DNA of 64,000 bases from Gammaproteobacteria bacterium (GTDB lineage Bacteria > Pseudomonadota > Gammaproteobacteria > Burkholderiales > Rhodocyclaceae), in NCBI GenBank assembly GCA_018819515.1, contig JAHJPX010000004.1, positions 111,607 to 175,606 on the forward strand. Direction: 5' to 3'. This document shows positions 41,953 to 50,848 of this stretch, piece after piece. The notes below the pieces were generated by a model that was not told the DNA's origin, searched no databases, and saw nothing but the letters and a program-made list of their open reading frames with translations. A program made the position numbers and the translations under genes. Every line of letters begins with the position of its first letter. Position 1 is the first letter of the stretch.

Positions 41953-41976
41953 GGCGTACCGCCACGGCTGACTTTT
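41953..41976 (+). repeat. 24-base dispersed repeat between prepilin and antiporter genes
   Basis: Reads GGCGTACCGCCACGGCTGAC plus TTTT. It lies between the prepilin terminator and the end of the leftward antiporter gene. Confidence 0.85.
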
Positions 41977-41982
41977 CCGTGG

Positions 41983-43953
41983 CTAGCCGCGCAGCAGCTT
42001 CCCCTCGCCGGCGTTGACGGCGGCAGCGGAACCGAGCAGGACCACCACGTCGCCCGCCTTCAGCACGACGCTGCCGTCGGGCTCCATGCCGCGCATGCCG
42101 TGCCGGCGCAGGGAGGAAACGGTGGTGCCGATTTCCGTCAGGCCCAGTTCGCCGAGGCGGCGACCGACGGCGTTGTCGCCCTCGGCCAGCGTAACCGAGT
42201 GCAGTCGCGGCTGGTCCGCCTCGTCGAGACGATCGCCGACGTCGGTTGCGCCGTGGAAGAAGCCGCGCAACAGGCCATACTGCTGCTCGCGCAGTTCGCG
42301 CAGGTGCCGCACGATGCGCTGCAGCGGCACGCCGACGAAGGCCAGCGCGTGCGTGGCCAGCATGACGGATGCCTCCAGCGCCTCGGGTACGACTTCTGCG
42401 GCGCCCGCCTCGAACAGCTCCGCCGCATCTTCCTGCTCGCGTGAGCGCACCACGACCGGCACGGCCGGCGCCACCTCGCGGACGCGATGCAGGATGCGCA
42501 TGGTGTCGCCACGATCGGAGAAGGTGACGATGACGACGCTGGCGCGCGCCAGCCCCGCCGCGATCAGCGTTTCGCGCCGGGTACCGTCGCCGTAGGAGAC
42601 CGGCTCGCCGGCGTTGGCGGCTTCGCGCACGCGCTCGGGATCAAGGTCGAGCGCGACGTAGCCGATGTCCTCGTGTTCGAGGAAGCGCGCCAGATGCTGG
42701 CCGGTACGACCGTAGCCGCAGAGGATGGCGTGCTTGTCGGACTCCATGCTGCGGACGGCGAGCTGGGTGAGTTGCATCGAGCGTTGCAGCCATTCGGATG
42801 CGACCAGGCGCAGGACGATGCGGTCGGAGAACTGGACGATCAGCGGCGCCAGGATCAGCGACAACACCAGCGCCGCCAGCACCGGCTGGAGCGGCCCGCC
42901 GGCCAGCAGGCCGACGCCTTCGCCGCGCGCCAGCAACACGAAGCCGAACTCGCCGCCCGCACACAGCCATAGCCCGGTGCGCAGCGCCGTGCCGGGCGTG
43001 GCGCCGAATGCGCGCGACAGTGCCCAGACGACGACCAGCTTGCCGATGAGCAGGCCGGCCAGCACACCGAGCACGCGCGGCCACTCATGCACGATGGCGG
43101 AAAGATCGAGCATCATGCCGATGGAGATGAAGAACAGGCCGAGCAGCACGTCGCGGAAGGGCTTGATGTCCTCTTCCACCATGTAGCGGTACTCGGTTTC
43201 CGAGATCAGCATGCCGGCGACGAACGCGCCCAGCGCCAACGACAGCCCGGCCAGTTCGGTCAGCCAGGCCAGTCCGAGCGTGATCAGCAGCACGTTGAGC
43301 ATGAACAGCTCCGCCGACTTGCGGCGCGCCACCAGCGTAAACCAGGCGCGCATCGGCTTCTGGCCGAAGAACAGCACTACGGTGAGCAGCGCGGCGGCTT
43401 TCACGGACGCGAAAGCGACCGCGCCGGCCAGTTCGCCCATGGGCCGTGCCAGTTCGGGAATGACGACCAGCAAGGGCACCACCGCCAGATCCTGGAACAG
43501 CAGCACGCCCATCACTTCGCGGCCGTGCTTGACGTCGAGCTCACGCCTGTCGGCCAGCAGCTTGGACAGGATCGCGGTCGAAGACATCGCCAGAGCGCCA
43601 CCGAGCCCGATGCCGACCAGCCAGGGCACGCCCACAGCGGCGACGGCCATCGCCGCAATCGCCAGGGTGGTAAGTACGACCTGCGCCAGCCCGAGGCCGA
43701 AGACGATCCGTTTCATCGCGTTGAGACGCGGCAGCGAGAATTCGAGGCCGATCGAGAACATCAGGAAGACGACACCGAATTCAGCCAGATGGCCGGCGCG
43801 CTCGCGGTCGGAAATGAGATCGAGCGCATGCGGGCCAACAATGACCCCCACCAGCAGATACCCCAGGATCGGCGGCAGGTTCACGGCCCGGCAGGCCGTC
43901 ACGACCAGGACGGAAGCGCCTAGCAGCAGCAGAACCAATTGCAGGGTGTCCAC
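41983..43953 (-). CDS. Potassium/proton antiporter, KefB/KefC type (CPA2)
   Basis: A 656-residue inner-membrane protein. About twelve hydrophobic helices form the CPA2 exchanger (GLEFSLPRL, AMSSTAILSKLLADR). Then comes a TrkA-N (RCK) domain with the NAD-binding motif ILCGYGRTGQHLARFLEHE, and finally a TrkA-C domain. It probably exchanges K+ for H+ and may protect against electrophiles, as the Kef proteins do. GTG 43953 is chosen because GGAG stands five bases before it; a TTG at 43998 in frame would extend the protein into the kdsD promoter. Confidence 0.9.
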   Translation of the reverse strand: MDTLQLVLLLLGASVLVVTACRAVNLPPILGYLLVGVIVGPHALDLISDRERAGHLAEFGVVFLMFSIGLEFSLPRLNAMKRIVFGLGLAQVVLTTLAIAAMAVAAVGVPWLVGIGLGGALAMSSTAILSKLLADRRELDVKHGREVMGVLLFQDLAVVPLLVVIPELARPMGELAGAVAFASVKAAALLTVVLFFGQKPMRAWFTLVARRKSAELFMLNVLLITLGLAWLTELAGLSLALGAFVAGMLISETEYRYMVEEDIKPFRDVLLGLFFISIGMMLDLSAIVHEWPRVLGVLAGLLIGKLVVVWALSRAFGATPGTALRTGLWLCAGGEFGFVLLARGEGVGLLAGGPLQPVLAALVLSLILAPLIVQFSDRIVLRLVASEWLQRSMQLTQLAVRSMESDKHAILCGYGRTGQHLARFLEHEDIGYVALDLDPERVREAANAGEPVSYGDGTRRETLIAAGLARASVVIVTFSDRGDTMRILHRVREVAPAVPVVVRSREQEDAAELFEAGAAEVVPEALEASVMLATHALAFVGVPLQRIVRHLRELREQQYGLLRGFFHGATDVGDRLDEADQPRLHSVTLAEGDNAVGRRLGELGLTEIGTTVSSLRRHGMRGMEPDGSVVLKAGDVVVLLGSAAAVNAGEGKLLRG

Positions 43954-43980
43954 GACGTCTCCGGTCCGGGGCAGGGGGAT

Positions 43981-43989
43981 TGCTATAAT
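43981..43989 (+). promoter_or_regulatory. Extended -10 promoter of the kdsD operon
   Basis: TGCTATAAT is an extended -10 box (TGN-TATAAT), 30 bases before the kdsD start. No good -35 is visible at 43961-43966, which is usual for extended -10 promoters. Confidence 0.65.
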
Positions 43990-44018
43990 TTCAGCCAATC
44001 ATAACGACATTCGAGACC

Positions 44019-45002
44019 ATGGCCCACGAAACGAATTCCGGTGCGCATTTGGAGATGGCCCGCCGGGTTTTGCGCATCGAGGCCGATGCGGTATCGGCGC
44101 TGGCCGGGCGGCTGGGACCGGAATTCGACGCAGCCGTCGAACTGATCCTCGCCTGTCGCGGCCGTGTCATCGTCAGCGGCATCGGCAAATCCGGGCATAT
44201 CGCGCGCAAGATCGCGGCTACCATGGCCAGCACGGGAACTCCCGCCTTCTTCGTCCATGCCGCCGAAGCGGTGCACGGCGATCTGGGCATGATCACCCGC
44301 GACGACGTCCTGATTGCCCTTTCCAATTCCGGCGAGAACGACGAGTTGCTGACCATCGTGCCGTTGGTGAAGCGCCAGGGCGGCCGGTTGATCGCCATCA
44401 CCGGCAATGCCGCTTCGCCGCTCGCCCAGGATGCGGATGTCCATCTCGACGCACGCGTCGGCGAGGAGGCCTGCCCGCTGAATCTCGCGCCGACCGCCAG
44501 CACCACGACGGCCCTTGCGCTTGGCGATGCGCTGGCGGTCGCCCTTCTCGCTGCGCGCGGCTTCGGCGCCGAGGACTTCGCCCGTTCGCATCCCGGCGGC
44601 GCGCTGGGCCGCAAGTTGCTGACCCACGTTCGCGATGTGATGCGACCGGCGGCAGAAGTACCGATGGTCGACGAAAACGCGGCGGTGCCCGTGGCGCTTC
44701 TCGCCATGACCCGGGGCGGCATGGGTATGGTCGCGTTAGGCGAAGCGGGCGGCAAACTGGCCGGCATTTTCACCGACGGGGACCTGCGCCGCGCCATGGA
44801 GAAGCTGGGCGACCTGCGTACCGTATCCGTGGGAACGCTCGCCACGCGCACACCGCGCACGATCGAACCGGAACGCCTTGCCATCGAGGCGGTGGAGATG
44901 ATGGAACGCCACAAGGTCAACCTGCTGCTGGTCATCGGCGCCGATGGGCGCCTGGCGGGTGCGCTCAACATGCACGACCTCTTTCGGGCCAAGGTGGTAT
45001 GA
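44019..45002 (+). CDS. kdsD: D-arabinose 5-phosphate isomerase
   Basis: A 327-residue KdsD: an N-terminal SIS sugar-isomerase domain (VSGIGKSGHIARKIAATMAS, ALSNSGENDELL) and two C-terminal CBS domains. It makes arabinose 5-phosphate, the first dedicated step of KDO for lipopolysaccharide. It starts a four-gene operon with four-base overlaps at every junction. Confidence 0.95.
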   Translation: MAHETNSGAHLEMARRVLRIEADAVSALAGRLGPEFDAAVELILACRGRVIVSGIGKSGHIARKIAATMASTGTPAFFVHAAEAVHGDLGMITRDDVLIALSNSGENDELLTIVPLVKRQGGRLIAITGNAASPLAQDADVHLDARVGEEACPLNLAPTASTTTALALGDALAVALLAARGFGAEDFARSHPGGALGRKLLTHVRDVMRPAAEVPMVDENAAVPVALLAMTRGGMGMVALGEAGGKLAGIFTDGDLRRAMEKLGDLRTVSVGTLATRTPRTIEPERLAIEAVEMMERHKVNLLLVIGADGRLAGALNMHDLFRAKVV

Positions 45003-45523
45003 GCCCGGCACGGGAAAAGGCGCAGCGCGTCCGCCTGATGGCCTTCGACATCGATGGCGTGATGACCGACGGCCGTCTCTATTTCAGTCCGAACGGCGAC
45101 GAAATGAAATCGTTCTTCAGCCGCGACGGGCTCGGGCTGAAGATGCTCGCCAACTCCGGCGTCAAGCTCGCCATCATCACCGGCCGCAATTCGCCCATTG
45201 TCACGCGCCGCGCGGAGAACCTCGGCATCGACCTCATATTCCAGGGCATCGAGAACAAGCGCGCCGCGATGGAGAGGCTGCTGGAAGGCGAGGGGTTGAA
45301 ATTCGCACAGGCGGGCTATATGGGGGATGACGTCGTCGACCTCGGTGTCATGCGCGCCTGCGGCTTCTCCGCCACGGTGCCTGACTGTCACGGCGCGGTG
45401 CGCAGGATCGCCGACTACGTGGCGGTTGCGCCCGCCGGTGCCGGTGCCGTCCGCGAAGTTTGCGAATTCCTGCTGCAGGCACAGGGCAATCTGGACAAGG
45501 TGTTGGCAGGCTACAACTCATGA
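44999..45523 (+). CDS. kdsC: KDO-8-phosphate phosphatase
   Basis: A 174-residue HAD-type phosphatase that removes phosphate from KDO 8-phosphate. The nucleophile motif is FDIDGVMTDGRLYF, with IITGRNS and YMGDDVVDLGVM as motifs II and IV. ATG 44999 overlaps the kdsD stop (ATGA) and its own stop overlaps lptC. It forms a tetramer in the family. Confidence 0.96.
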   Translation: MSPAREKAQRVRLMAFDIDGVMTDGRLYFSPNGDEMKSFFSRDGLGLKMLANSGVKLAIITGRNSPIVTRRAENLGIDLIFQGIENKRAAMERLLEGEGLKFAQAGYMGDDVVDLGVMRACGFSATVPDCHGAVRRIADYVAVAPAGAGAVREVCEFLLQAQGNLDKVLAGYNS

Positions 45524-46098
45524 GATTGCCGGGATCCTCCTCGCTATTTCCGCTGGCGGTACTGGCGATGCTGGCGGCTTTCACCTTCTGGCTTGAGCGG
45601 GCGAGCCGGGGCGAAGGGGGGGGGCCGAATCCCAATTTGCGTCACGATCCCGACTATCAGGTCGAGGGTCTGGCCTTGCGTCGCTTCAACCTCGACGGCT
45701 CGACCCAATACACGCTCGAAGCGACACGCATGGATCACTTTCCCGACGACGACACCACTGAAATCCGCGAACCGCACGTCGTCTATTTTCGCGGCGGCCA
45801 GACGACGACCATGACCGCTAGTCTCGGCATTCTCGACAAGACTGGCGATCATGTGCGCCTGAAAAGCGAAGTCCGGATCGTCCGATCGGAGCCCGATGGA
45901 AATAGCGTGGTCATGGAGACCGACGTTCTTGATGTGAACCCGGATGCCGAGTTGGCCAGCACGAACACGCCCGTCACGCTCACGCAGGGACGATCCGAAA
46001 TTCATGGCGCGGGCGGCCTGAAGATGGACAACAAGGCGCGGACGCTGGTCCTGAACGGCCCGGTCTCCGGCACCATTTACCGGGAACAAGCGAAATGA
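45520..46098 (+). CDS. lptC: LPS export protein LptC
   Basis: A 192-residue bitopic protein with one N-terminal membrane helix (LFPLAVLAMLAAFTFWLERA) and a periplasmic beta-jellyroll. LptC links the inner-membrane LptBFG extractor to the LptA bridge. The beta strands GLALRRFNLDGSTQYTLEAT and TMTASLGILDKTGDHVRL are typical. ATG 45520 overlaps the kdsC stop; twenty in-frame codons upstream belong to kdsC in another frame. Confidence 0.93.
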   Translation: MRLPGSSSLFPLAVLAMLAAFTFWLERASRGEGGGPNPNLRHDPDYQVEGLALRRFNLDGSTQYTLEATRMDHFPDDDTTEIREPHVVYFRGGQTTTMTASLGILDKTGDHVRLKSEVRIVRSEPDGNSVVMETDVLDVNPDAELASTNTPVTLTQGRSEIHGAGGLKMDNKARTLVLNGPVSGTIYREQAK

Positions 46099-46643
46099 AG
46101 GCTTGCGGAACTGTCGCGCCGAGGCTGCTGGCGCTGCTGCTAATTCTGACGGCTCCGCTGGCGTGGGCCGAACGCACCGACCGGGATCAGCCCGTCCAGA
46201 TCGAGGCCAATCGCATCACTGTGGATGAAGCCACGAAAACGCAGATCTTCGAGGGTGCGGTTCAACTGACTCAGGGATCGATGGTGATCCGGGCCGAAAA
46301 GCTCGTCGTCAACCAGGATCCGAACGGTTACCAGAAGGGCATCGCCTACGGCGGTAATGGTCATCTGGCGAGTTTCAGGCAGAAACGCGAAGGTCGCGAC
46401 GAATACGTCGAAGGCGAAGCCGAGCGCATCGAGCATGACGCCAGAGCCGAGAAAACCGCACTGTTCAACAAGGCCCGCATCAAAAGCGGTCTCGACGAAG
46501 TTCTGGGTGAATACATCCTGTTCGATGGCATCCGCGAAAACTATGTCGTGTCCGGGACGTCCCCCGACACAGCGACGGAACCTTCCCGAAACCCGGGTCG
46601 CGTCCGCGCTGTCATCCAGCCCAAGAAGCGCGATACCAACTAG
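46095..46643 (+). CDS. lptA: LPS transport bridge protein LptA
   Basis: A 182-residue periplasmic protein with a signal peptide (LLALLLILTAPLAWA) and an OstA-type jellyroll (DQPVQIEANRITVDEATK, FEGAVQLTQGSMVIRAEKL). It forms the bridge that carries LPS across the periplasm. In related genomes lptB and rpoN follow directly; here the operon ends and an AT-rich spacer and a phasin gene follow. Confidence 0.94.
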   Translation: MKACGTVAPRLLALLLILTAPLAWAERTDRDQPVQIEANRITVDEATKTQIFEGAVQLTQGSMVIRAEKLVVNQDPNGYQKGIAYGGNGHLASFRQKREGRDEYVEGEAERIEHDARAEKTALFNKARIKSGLDEVLGEYILFDGIRENYVVSGTSPDTATEPSRNPGRVRAVIQPKKRDTN

Positions 46644-46709
46644 GCACAAGCCCCCGCGCCTGGCTGGCGCATTGCAGCAACCATCCATGCCTGAAAGATA
46701 GGCGCATTA

Positions 46710-46738
46710 ACTATGTACTTGTTTATACTAAACATAGT
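46710..46738. promoter_or_regulatory. Inverted repeat upstream of the phasin promoter
   Basis: ACTATGT (46710-46716) and ACATAGT (46732-46738) form a perfect inverted repeat with a 15-base centre, in an AT-rich stretch unlike its surroundings. It could be an operator for the phasin gene. Confidence 0.45.
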
Positions 46739-46752
46739 ACCTAAGTTAAATT

Positions 46753-46830
46753 TATGTTGCGTTGCACAACATTCTTCTTGACTTCGGTGGATTCGTTCAT
46801 ATAATCACAGTCGTGATGCAGTGCAACATA
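46753..46830. promoter_or_regulatory. TGC/GCA-rich inverted repeats around the phasin promoter
   Basis: TATGTTGC (46753-46760) and GCAACATA (46823-46830) are perfect inverted arms that bracket the -35 and -10 boxes. GTTGCACAAC and GATGCAGTGC lie next to the arms. The phasin repressor PhaR is known to bind TGC-rich sites at phasin promoters, so this is a plausible PhaR operator. Confidence 0.4.
46778..46805 (+). promoter_or_regulatory. Sigma-70 promoter of the phasin gene
   Basis: TTGACT (46778-46783), a 16-base spacer, then a perfect TATAAT (46800-46805). Transcription would start near 46812, giving an 88-base leader before the phasin ATG. Confidence 0.85.
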
Positions 46831-46899
46831 GCGCTTTCGAGCAGTTAGGAAGCGCAAGCCGGACCTTCGGACTACCGCCCAACTTCAAGGAGAATGACT

Positions 46900-47454
46900 A
46901 TGTACAACACCCCCGAGCAAATTGCTTCCGCCAACAAGACCAACGTCGAATCCCTGCTGACCCTGGCCAACACCGCCTTCGCCAGCGCCGAGCGCATCGC
47001 CGCGCTGAACCTGAACACCGCCCGCAACCTGCTGGAAGACACCGTATCCAGCGCCAAGGCCCTGATGGGTGCCAAGGACATTCAGGAACTGATGAACATC
47101 CAGGCCTCGCTGGCCCAGCCGACCGTCGAAAAGGCTGTCGCCTACTCGCGCAGCATCTATGAAATCGCCACCCAGACGCAGGAAGAACTGACCAAGGTTC
47201 TTGAAGCCCAATTCGCCGAAGCCAACAAGACGATGACCTCCGCTCTGGACAAGGCCGTCAAGAACGCGCCGGCCGGTTCCGATGTCGCCGTCGCCGCCGT
47301 CAAGTCGGCGATCGCCGCTGCCAACTCGGCCTACGACAGCATGAGCAAGGCCGCCAAGCAGGTCGCTGAAATCGCCGAGGCCAATGTCGCCGCTGCGACC
47401 AGCGCCACCGTCAAGGCTGTCGGCGCTGCGCCGAAGGCCAAGAAGGCCGCCTGA
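46900..47454 (+). CDS. phaP: Phasin family protein
   Basis: A 184-residue phasin, a coat protein of polyhydroxyalkanoate granules that limits granule fusion. The sequence is almost all amphipathic helix, rich in Ala, Lys and Glu (NLNTARNLLEDTVSSAKALM), ending in AAPKAKKAA, which resembles the alanine/lysine tails of PHA-binding proteins. ATG 46900 is chosen because AAGGAG lies seven bases before it; ATG 46894 would be only one base away. The very good codon use and strong promoter suggest high expression. Confidence 0.92.
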   Translation: MYNTPEQIASANKTNVESLLTLANTAFASAERIAALNLNTARNLLEDTVSSAKALMGAKDIQELMNIQASLAQPTVEKAVAYSRSIYEIATQTQEELTKVLEAQFAEANKTMTSALDKAVKNAPAGSDVAVAAVKSAIAAANSAYDSMSKAAKQVAEIAEANVAAATSATVKAVGAAPKAKKAA

Positions 47455-47497
47455 TCAGTTTGTCTCCTCCTCCCAGCCCCAACAGGCTGGAGTTCAA

Positions 47498-47527
47498 GCC
47501 CCGGCCTTTGTGCCGGGGCTTTTTTTC
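47498..47527 (+). terminator. Intrinsic terminator after the phasin gene
   Basis: GCCCCGGC-CTTTGT-GCCGGGGC followed by a run of eight T. A strong rho-independent terminator, 43 bases after the phasin stop. Confidence 0.95.
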
Positions 47528-47542
47528 GTCCGCGATTCCTGT

Positions 47543-48697
47543 TTAGACGCGCCGCCTGAACAGCGCGAAGCCGACCATCAGCATCAGCAGCGCGAAACCT
47601 GTCAGTTTGCCGGCTTCAGGGAGTACGGCGGCGACACCGCCGCCGCGCAGCAGCACGTCGAGCAGGCCTTCGAGGCCCCAGTTCATCGGCGAGAAGGCGG
47701 CAATCTTCTGCATCACCGGCGGCATGACGAAGGTTGGAACCATGACGCCACCGAGCGCCGCCATCAGAACGTTGAGGATGGGGCCGAGCGTGGCCGCCTG
47801 GGCATGGGTGCTGACGAGGCAGGCCACCGTCAGCGCCAGGCTGACGGCGGCAAGGCTGATCGCCAGCAGCATCACCAGCAACGCGGCCCAGTTCATGCCG
47901 ACCAGCAACATGCCTTCACCGCCGATGACCGGCATCAGCCAGACCCCGACGGCCAGCATCAATGCCGCCTGGATGCCGTTGATCATCACGTAGGGCACGA
48001 TCTTGCTGACGACCAGTTGCCACGGCTGCGCGCCCAGGCTGCGCAGGCGGGCCAGCGCGCCGCAGGCACGTTCCTCGACGAACAGACCGGCAATCGAAGC
48101 GACAACGAAAAACATGCCGAACACCAGCCAGGCTGGCACGTTTTGCTGCACGGCTGTCGGCCGCGCGCCGCCCGCCGAAACGCGCTCGGCTGCAACGGGC
48201 GTCTGCTTCGCCAGCGCCGCGACGTTGATTCCGAGATCGAGTTGCGCCAGCAGCACCTCGGCGCGCAACTGCGTCACTATCGACAGGAGGCGCATGCGCT
48301 GCATCTCGAACATAGCCTGGCCCATGCCGGGCTCGGCAAGCAGGCGGGCCTTGGCTTCGCCCTTGCTGTTCATGTCGCTCGCTTGCGCCGAGAAATCGGG
48401 GTCTATGGTCAGCACATACTGCAAGCGGCCGGCGACGAGTTCATCGCGCCAGTTGTCGGGCAGCGACTGCGCGACGCCCGCATCTTTCGCCCAGCGGTCG
48501 ATCAGTACGTTGGCCAGCTTGCCGGAATCCTGGTTCGCCACGGCATAGGCGAGCACCTTGGTGCTAGGCGAATAGACATCCTTCAGCGCCATCGACATGA
48601 CGATGATGAAAACCATGGGCATCAGGAACAGCGCCGCCATGCCGTGTACATCGCGCGATAGCGAGAGGAGTTCCTTTTTTATCAGGGCAGGAAACAT
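47543..48697 (-). CDS. ABC-2 type transporter permease
   Basis: A 384-residue ABC-2 permease. One N-terminal membrane helix (MAALFLMPMVFIIVMSMAL), a large extracytoplasmic domain, and five C-terminal helices (VFGMFFVVASIAGLFVEERACGALARLRSLG is the conserved coupling segment) match the YhhJ/DrrB-like exporters of lipids and drugs. ATG 48697 is two bases after the ATPase stop. It ends the leftward operon and probably exports the product of the enzymes upstream. Confidence 0.88.
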   Translation of the reverse strand: MFPALIKKELLSLSRDVHGMAALFLMPMVFIIVMSMALKDVYSPSTKVLAYAVANQDSGKLANVLIDRWAKDAGVAQSLPDNWRDELVAGRLQYVLTIDPDFSAQASDMNSKGEAKARLLAEPGMGQAMFEMQRMRLLSIVTQLRAEVLLAQLDLGINVAALAKQTPVAAERVSAGGARPTAVQQNVPAWLVFGMFFVVASIAGLFVEERACGALARLRSLGAQPWQLVVSKIVPYVMINGIQAALMLAVGVWLMPVIGGEGMLLVGMNWAALLVMLLAISLAAVSLALTVACLVSTHAQAATLGPILNVLMAALGGVMVPTFVMPPVMQKIAAFSPMNWGLEGLLDVLLRGGGVAAVLPEAGKLTGFALLMLMVGFALFRRRV

Positions 48698-48699
48698 CG

Positions 48700-49460
<761 letters not shown>

Positions 49461-49461
<1 letters not shown>

Positions 49462-50456
49462 CAGGCGACCGCCTTTTTCAGCGCCCGAAAAAACTCGCCC
49501 TCGTGCTCGGCCTGAGTATGCAGCATCGCGGCAAGACGGGAGGGGGCAAACGGTTCGCGCCCCTTGATCATGCGCACCGCTTTCAGCGCGAACTCGCGCC
49601 AGCCGTCGCCGATCTCGTTAAGTCGTTCCGCGAGAACCTTTAGTTCCTGACGCCCGGTGATATCCGCGGCTTCCTGCAGGAACGCGGCGTAGAGAAAGCG
49701 AAAGCCCGCCCCGCCGGTGCCGATCTCTTCCTGCATGCGCACGATGTGGCCGACGTAGTTGAGGCTGAGCTTGTCGGCGGAATCGAGCTTGCCGACGCGG
49801 TTGGCAACCATATGGATACCGCGCACGCCGACGATGGGCACGGGACCCAGCATGATGCGCACCGTCTTCCTTATCGCGCGCAGCACGGCAGCGGGCGTCA
49901 CCGTCTTCTGGCCGATTTCTTCCGGGTAGTAAAGCAATCCCTTCGGCGCCATCAGGCCCGTGGCGAAACGCGCCTTGCGCAGGTTCTCCGCATCGCAGCG
50001 TTGCGGATCTTCGGCGACAGGGTCGCTGATCAGGTAGTCGTTGCCTTCCTTGCCGAAAACGATGAGGTTGTGCGCGTTGAAATGGAAGCGCATGTCGGCG
50101 GGGAAATAAGGCAGCCAGAACGCGGAGGTCTGGATGCCGACGATGCGCCCTTGCGCCAGCATTTCGTCGAGTCGCGCCATGCCCTTGATTTGGTCGCGGA
50201 AGGTCTCGAAGTGGAATCTCATTTTGAACGGCTTGACCATGCCCCTCAGGATGGCCTTGGGCGGCATGCGGAAAGCGATCAGCGGGAAACCGGCGAACTT
50301 GACGAAGGGCAGATAGGCAAACGCCATTGCCGATGACAGACCGAAGGCCATCGCCTCCGAGATCTTCGCGCCGTGATGGGACAACATCGACGACGCTACG
50401 CCGCTTTCGCAGTGGGCCGCGTGGCGGTGCTGGAAACTCTCGACCAGCATGTTCAT
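49461..50456 (-). CDS. BtrH-like acyltransferase
   Basis: A 331-residue protein. The start MNMLVESFQHRHAAHCESGVASSML carries the conserved H and C of the BtrH N-terminal family (butirosin biosynthesis protein H). In butirosin synthesis BtrH moves an acyl group from an acyl carrier protein onto an amine. GFPLIAFRMP, HNLIVFGKEGNDYLISDPVAED and MLGPVPIVGVRGI are other features. An ACP gene in the same operon makes a similar acyl transfer likely. It overlaps the upstream gene by four bases. Confidence 0.75.
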
Positions 50457-50848
50457 GGCAGTTTCATGAGCTGCCCGACGGTGATGCCCATCACGTCGGC
50501 ATACCGTAGCAGGATGTCGGCAGACAGCATGGCAAACCGTTCCGGCTTGAAATGGCGGCGGATGCGCCATTGCCAAAAGCCGGTGACTTGCGAGAGCTGT
50601 GGCAGGTCGAGGCGCTGCGCGTACATCCAATACTCCAGCGGCGAAGACTCGCCTGCCAGCACGCGGGCCTTGGCGGCTTCGGTCATTTCGCGGATCAAAT
50701 CCAGCGCTTGCAGTGTAACGGTTTCGTCTACCTCGCCGCCGCGCGACGGGACGATGACGATGCGCCCGTCGACGTCGCGCGCATACATGGCGCGACGATG
50801 GCCGCCCATGGTGCGGTTGCCTTCCTGCGGAACGTCGCCGACATCCAT
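50453..50848 (-). CDS. Conserved small protein with HTH-like end
   Basis: A 131-residue soluble protein. The end QLSQVTGFWQWRIRRHFKPERFAMLSADILLRYADVMGITVGQLM reads like a degenerate helix-turn-helix. Its start overlaps the DarB-like stop and its end overlaps the BtrH-like start by four bases, so it is an integral part of the operon. I know no function; a regulator or a scaffold for the enzymes are both possible. Confidence 0.6.
   Translation of the reverse strand: MDVGDVPQEGNRTMGGHRRAMYARDVDGRIVIVPSRGGEVDETVTLQALDLIREMTEAAKARVLAGESSPLEYWMYAQRLDLPQLSQVTGFWQWRIRRHFKPERFAMLSADILLRYADVMGITVGQLMKLP

Noticed and set aside
43954..43998. A longer start (TTG 43998) for the antiporter
   Set aside because: It would overlap the extended -10 box of kdsD and has no ribosome site; GTG 43953 has GGAG at good spacing.
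43211..45523. A 770-codon open frame running through the antiporter and kdsD into kdsC
   Set aside because: Only the last 174 codons are real (kdsC). The rest is antisense to the antiporter gene or out of frame in kdsD. The start was moved to ATG 44999.
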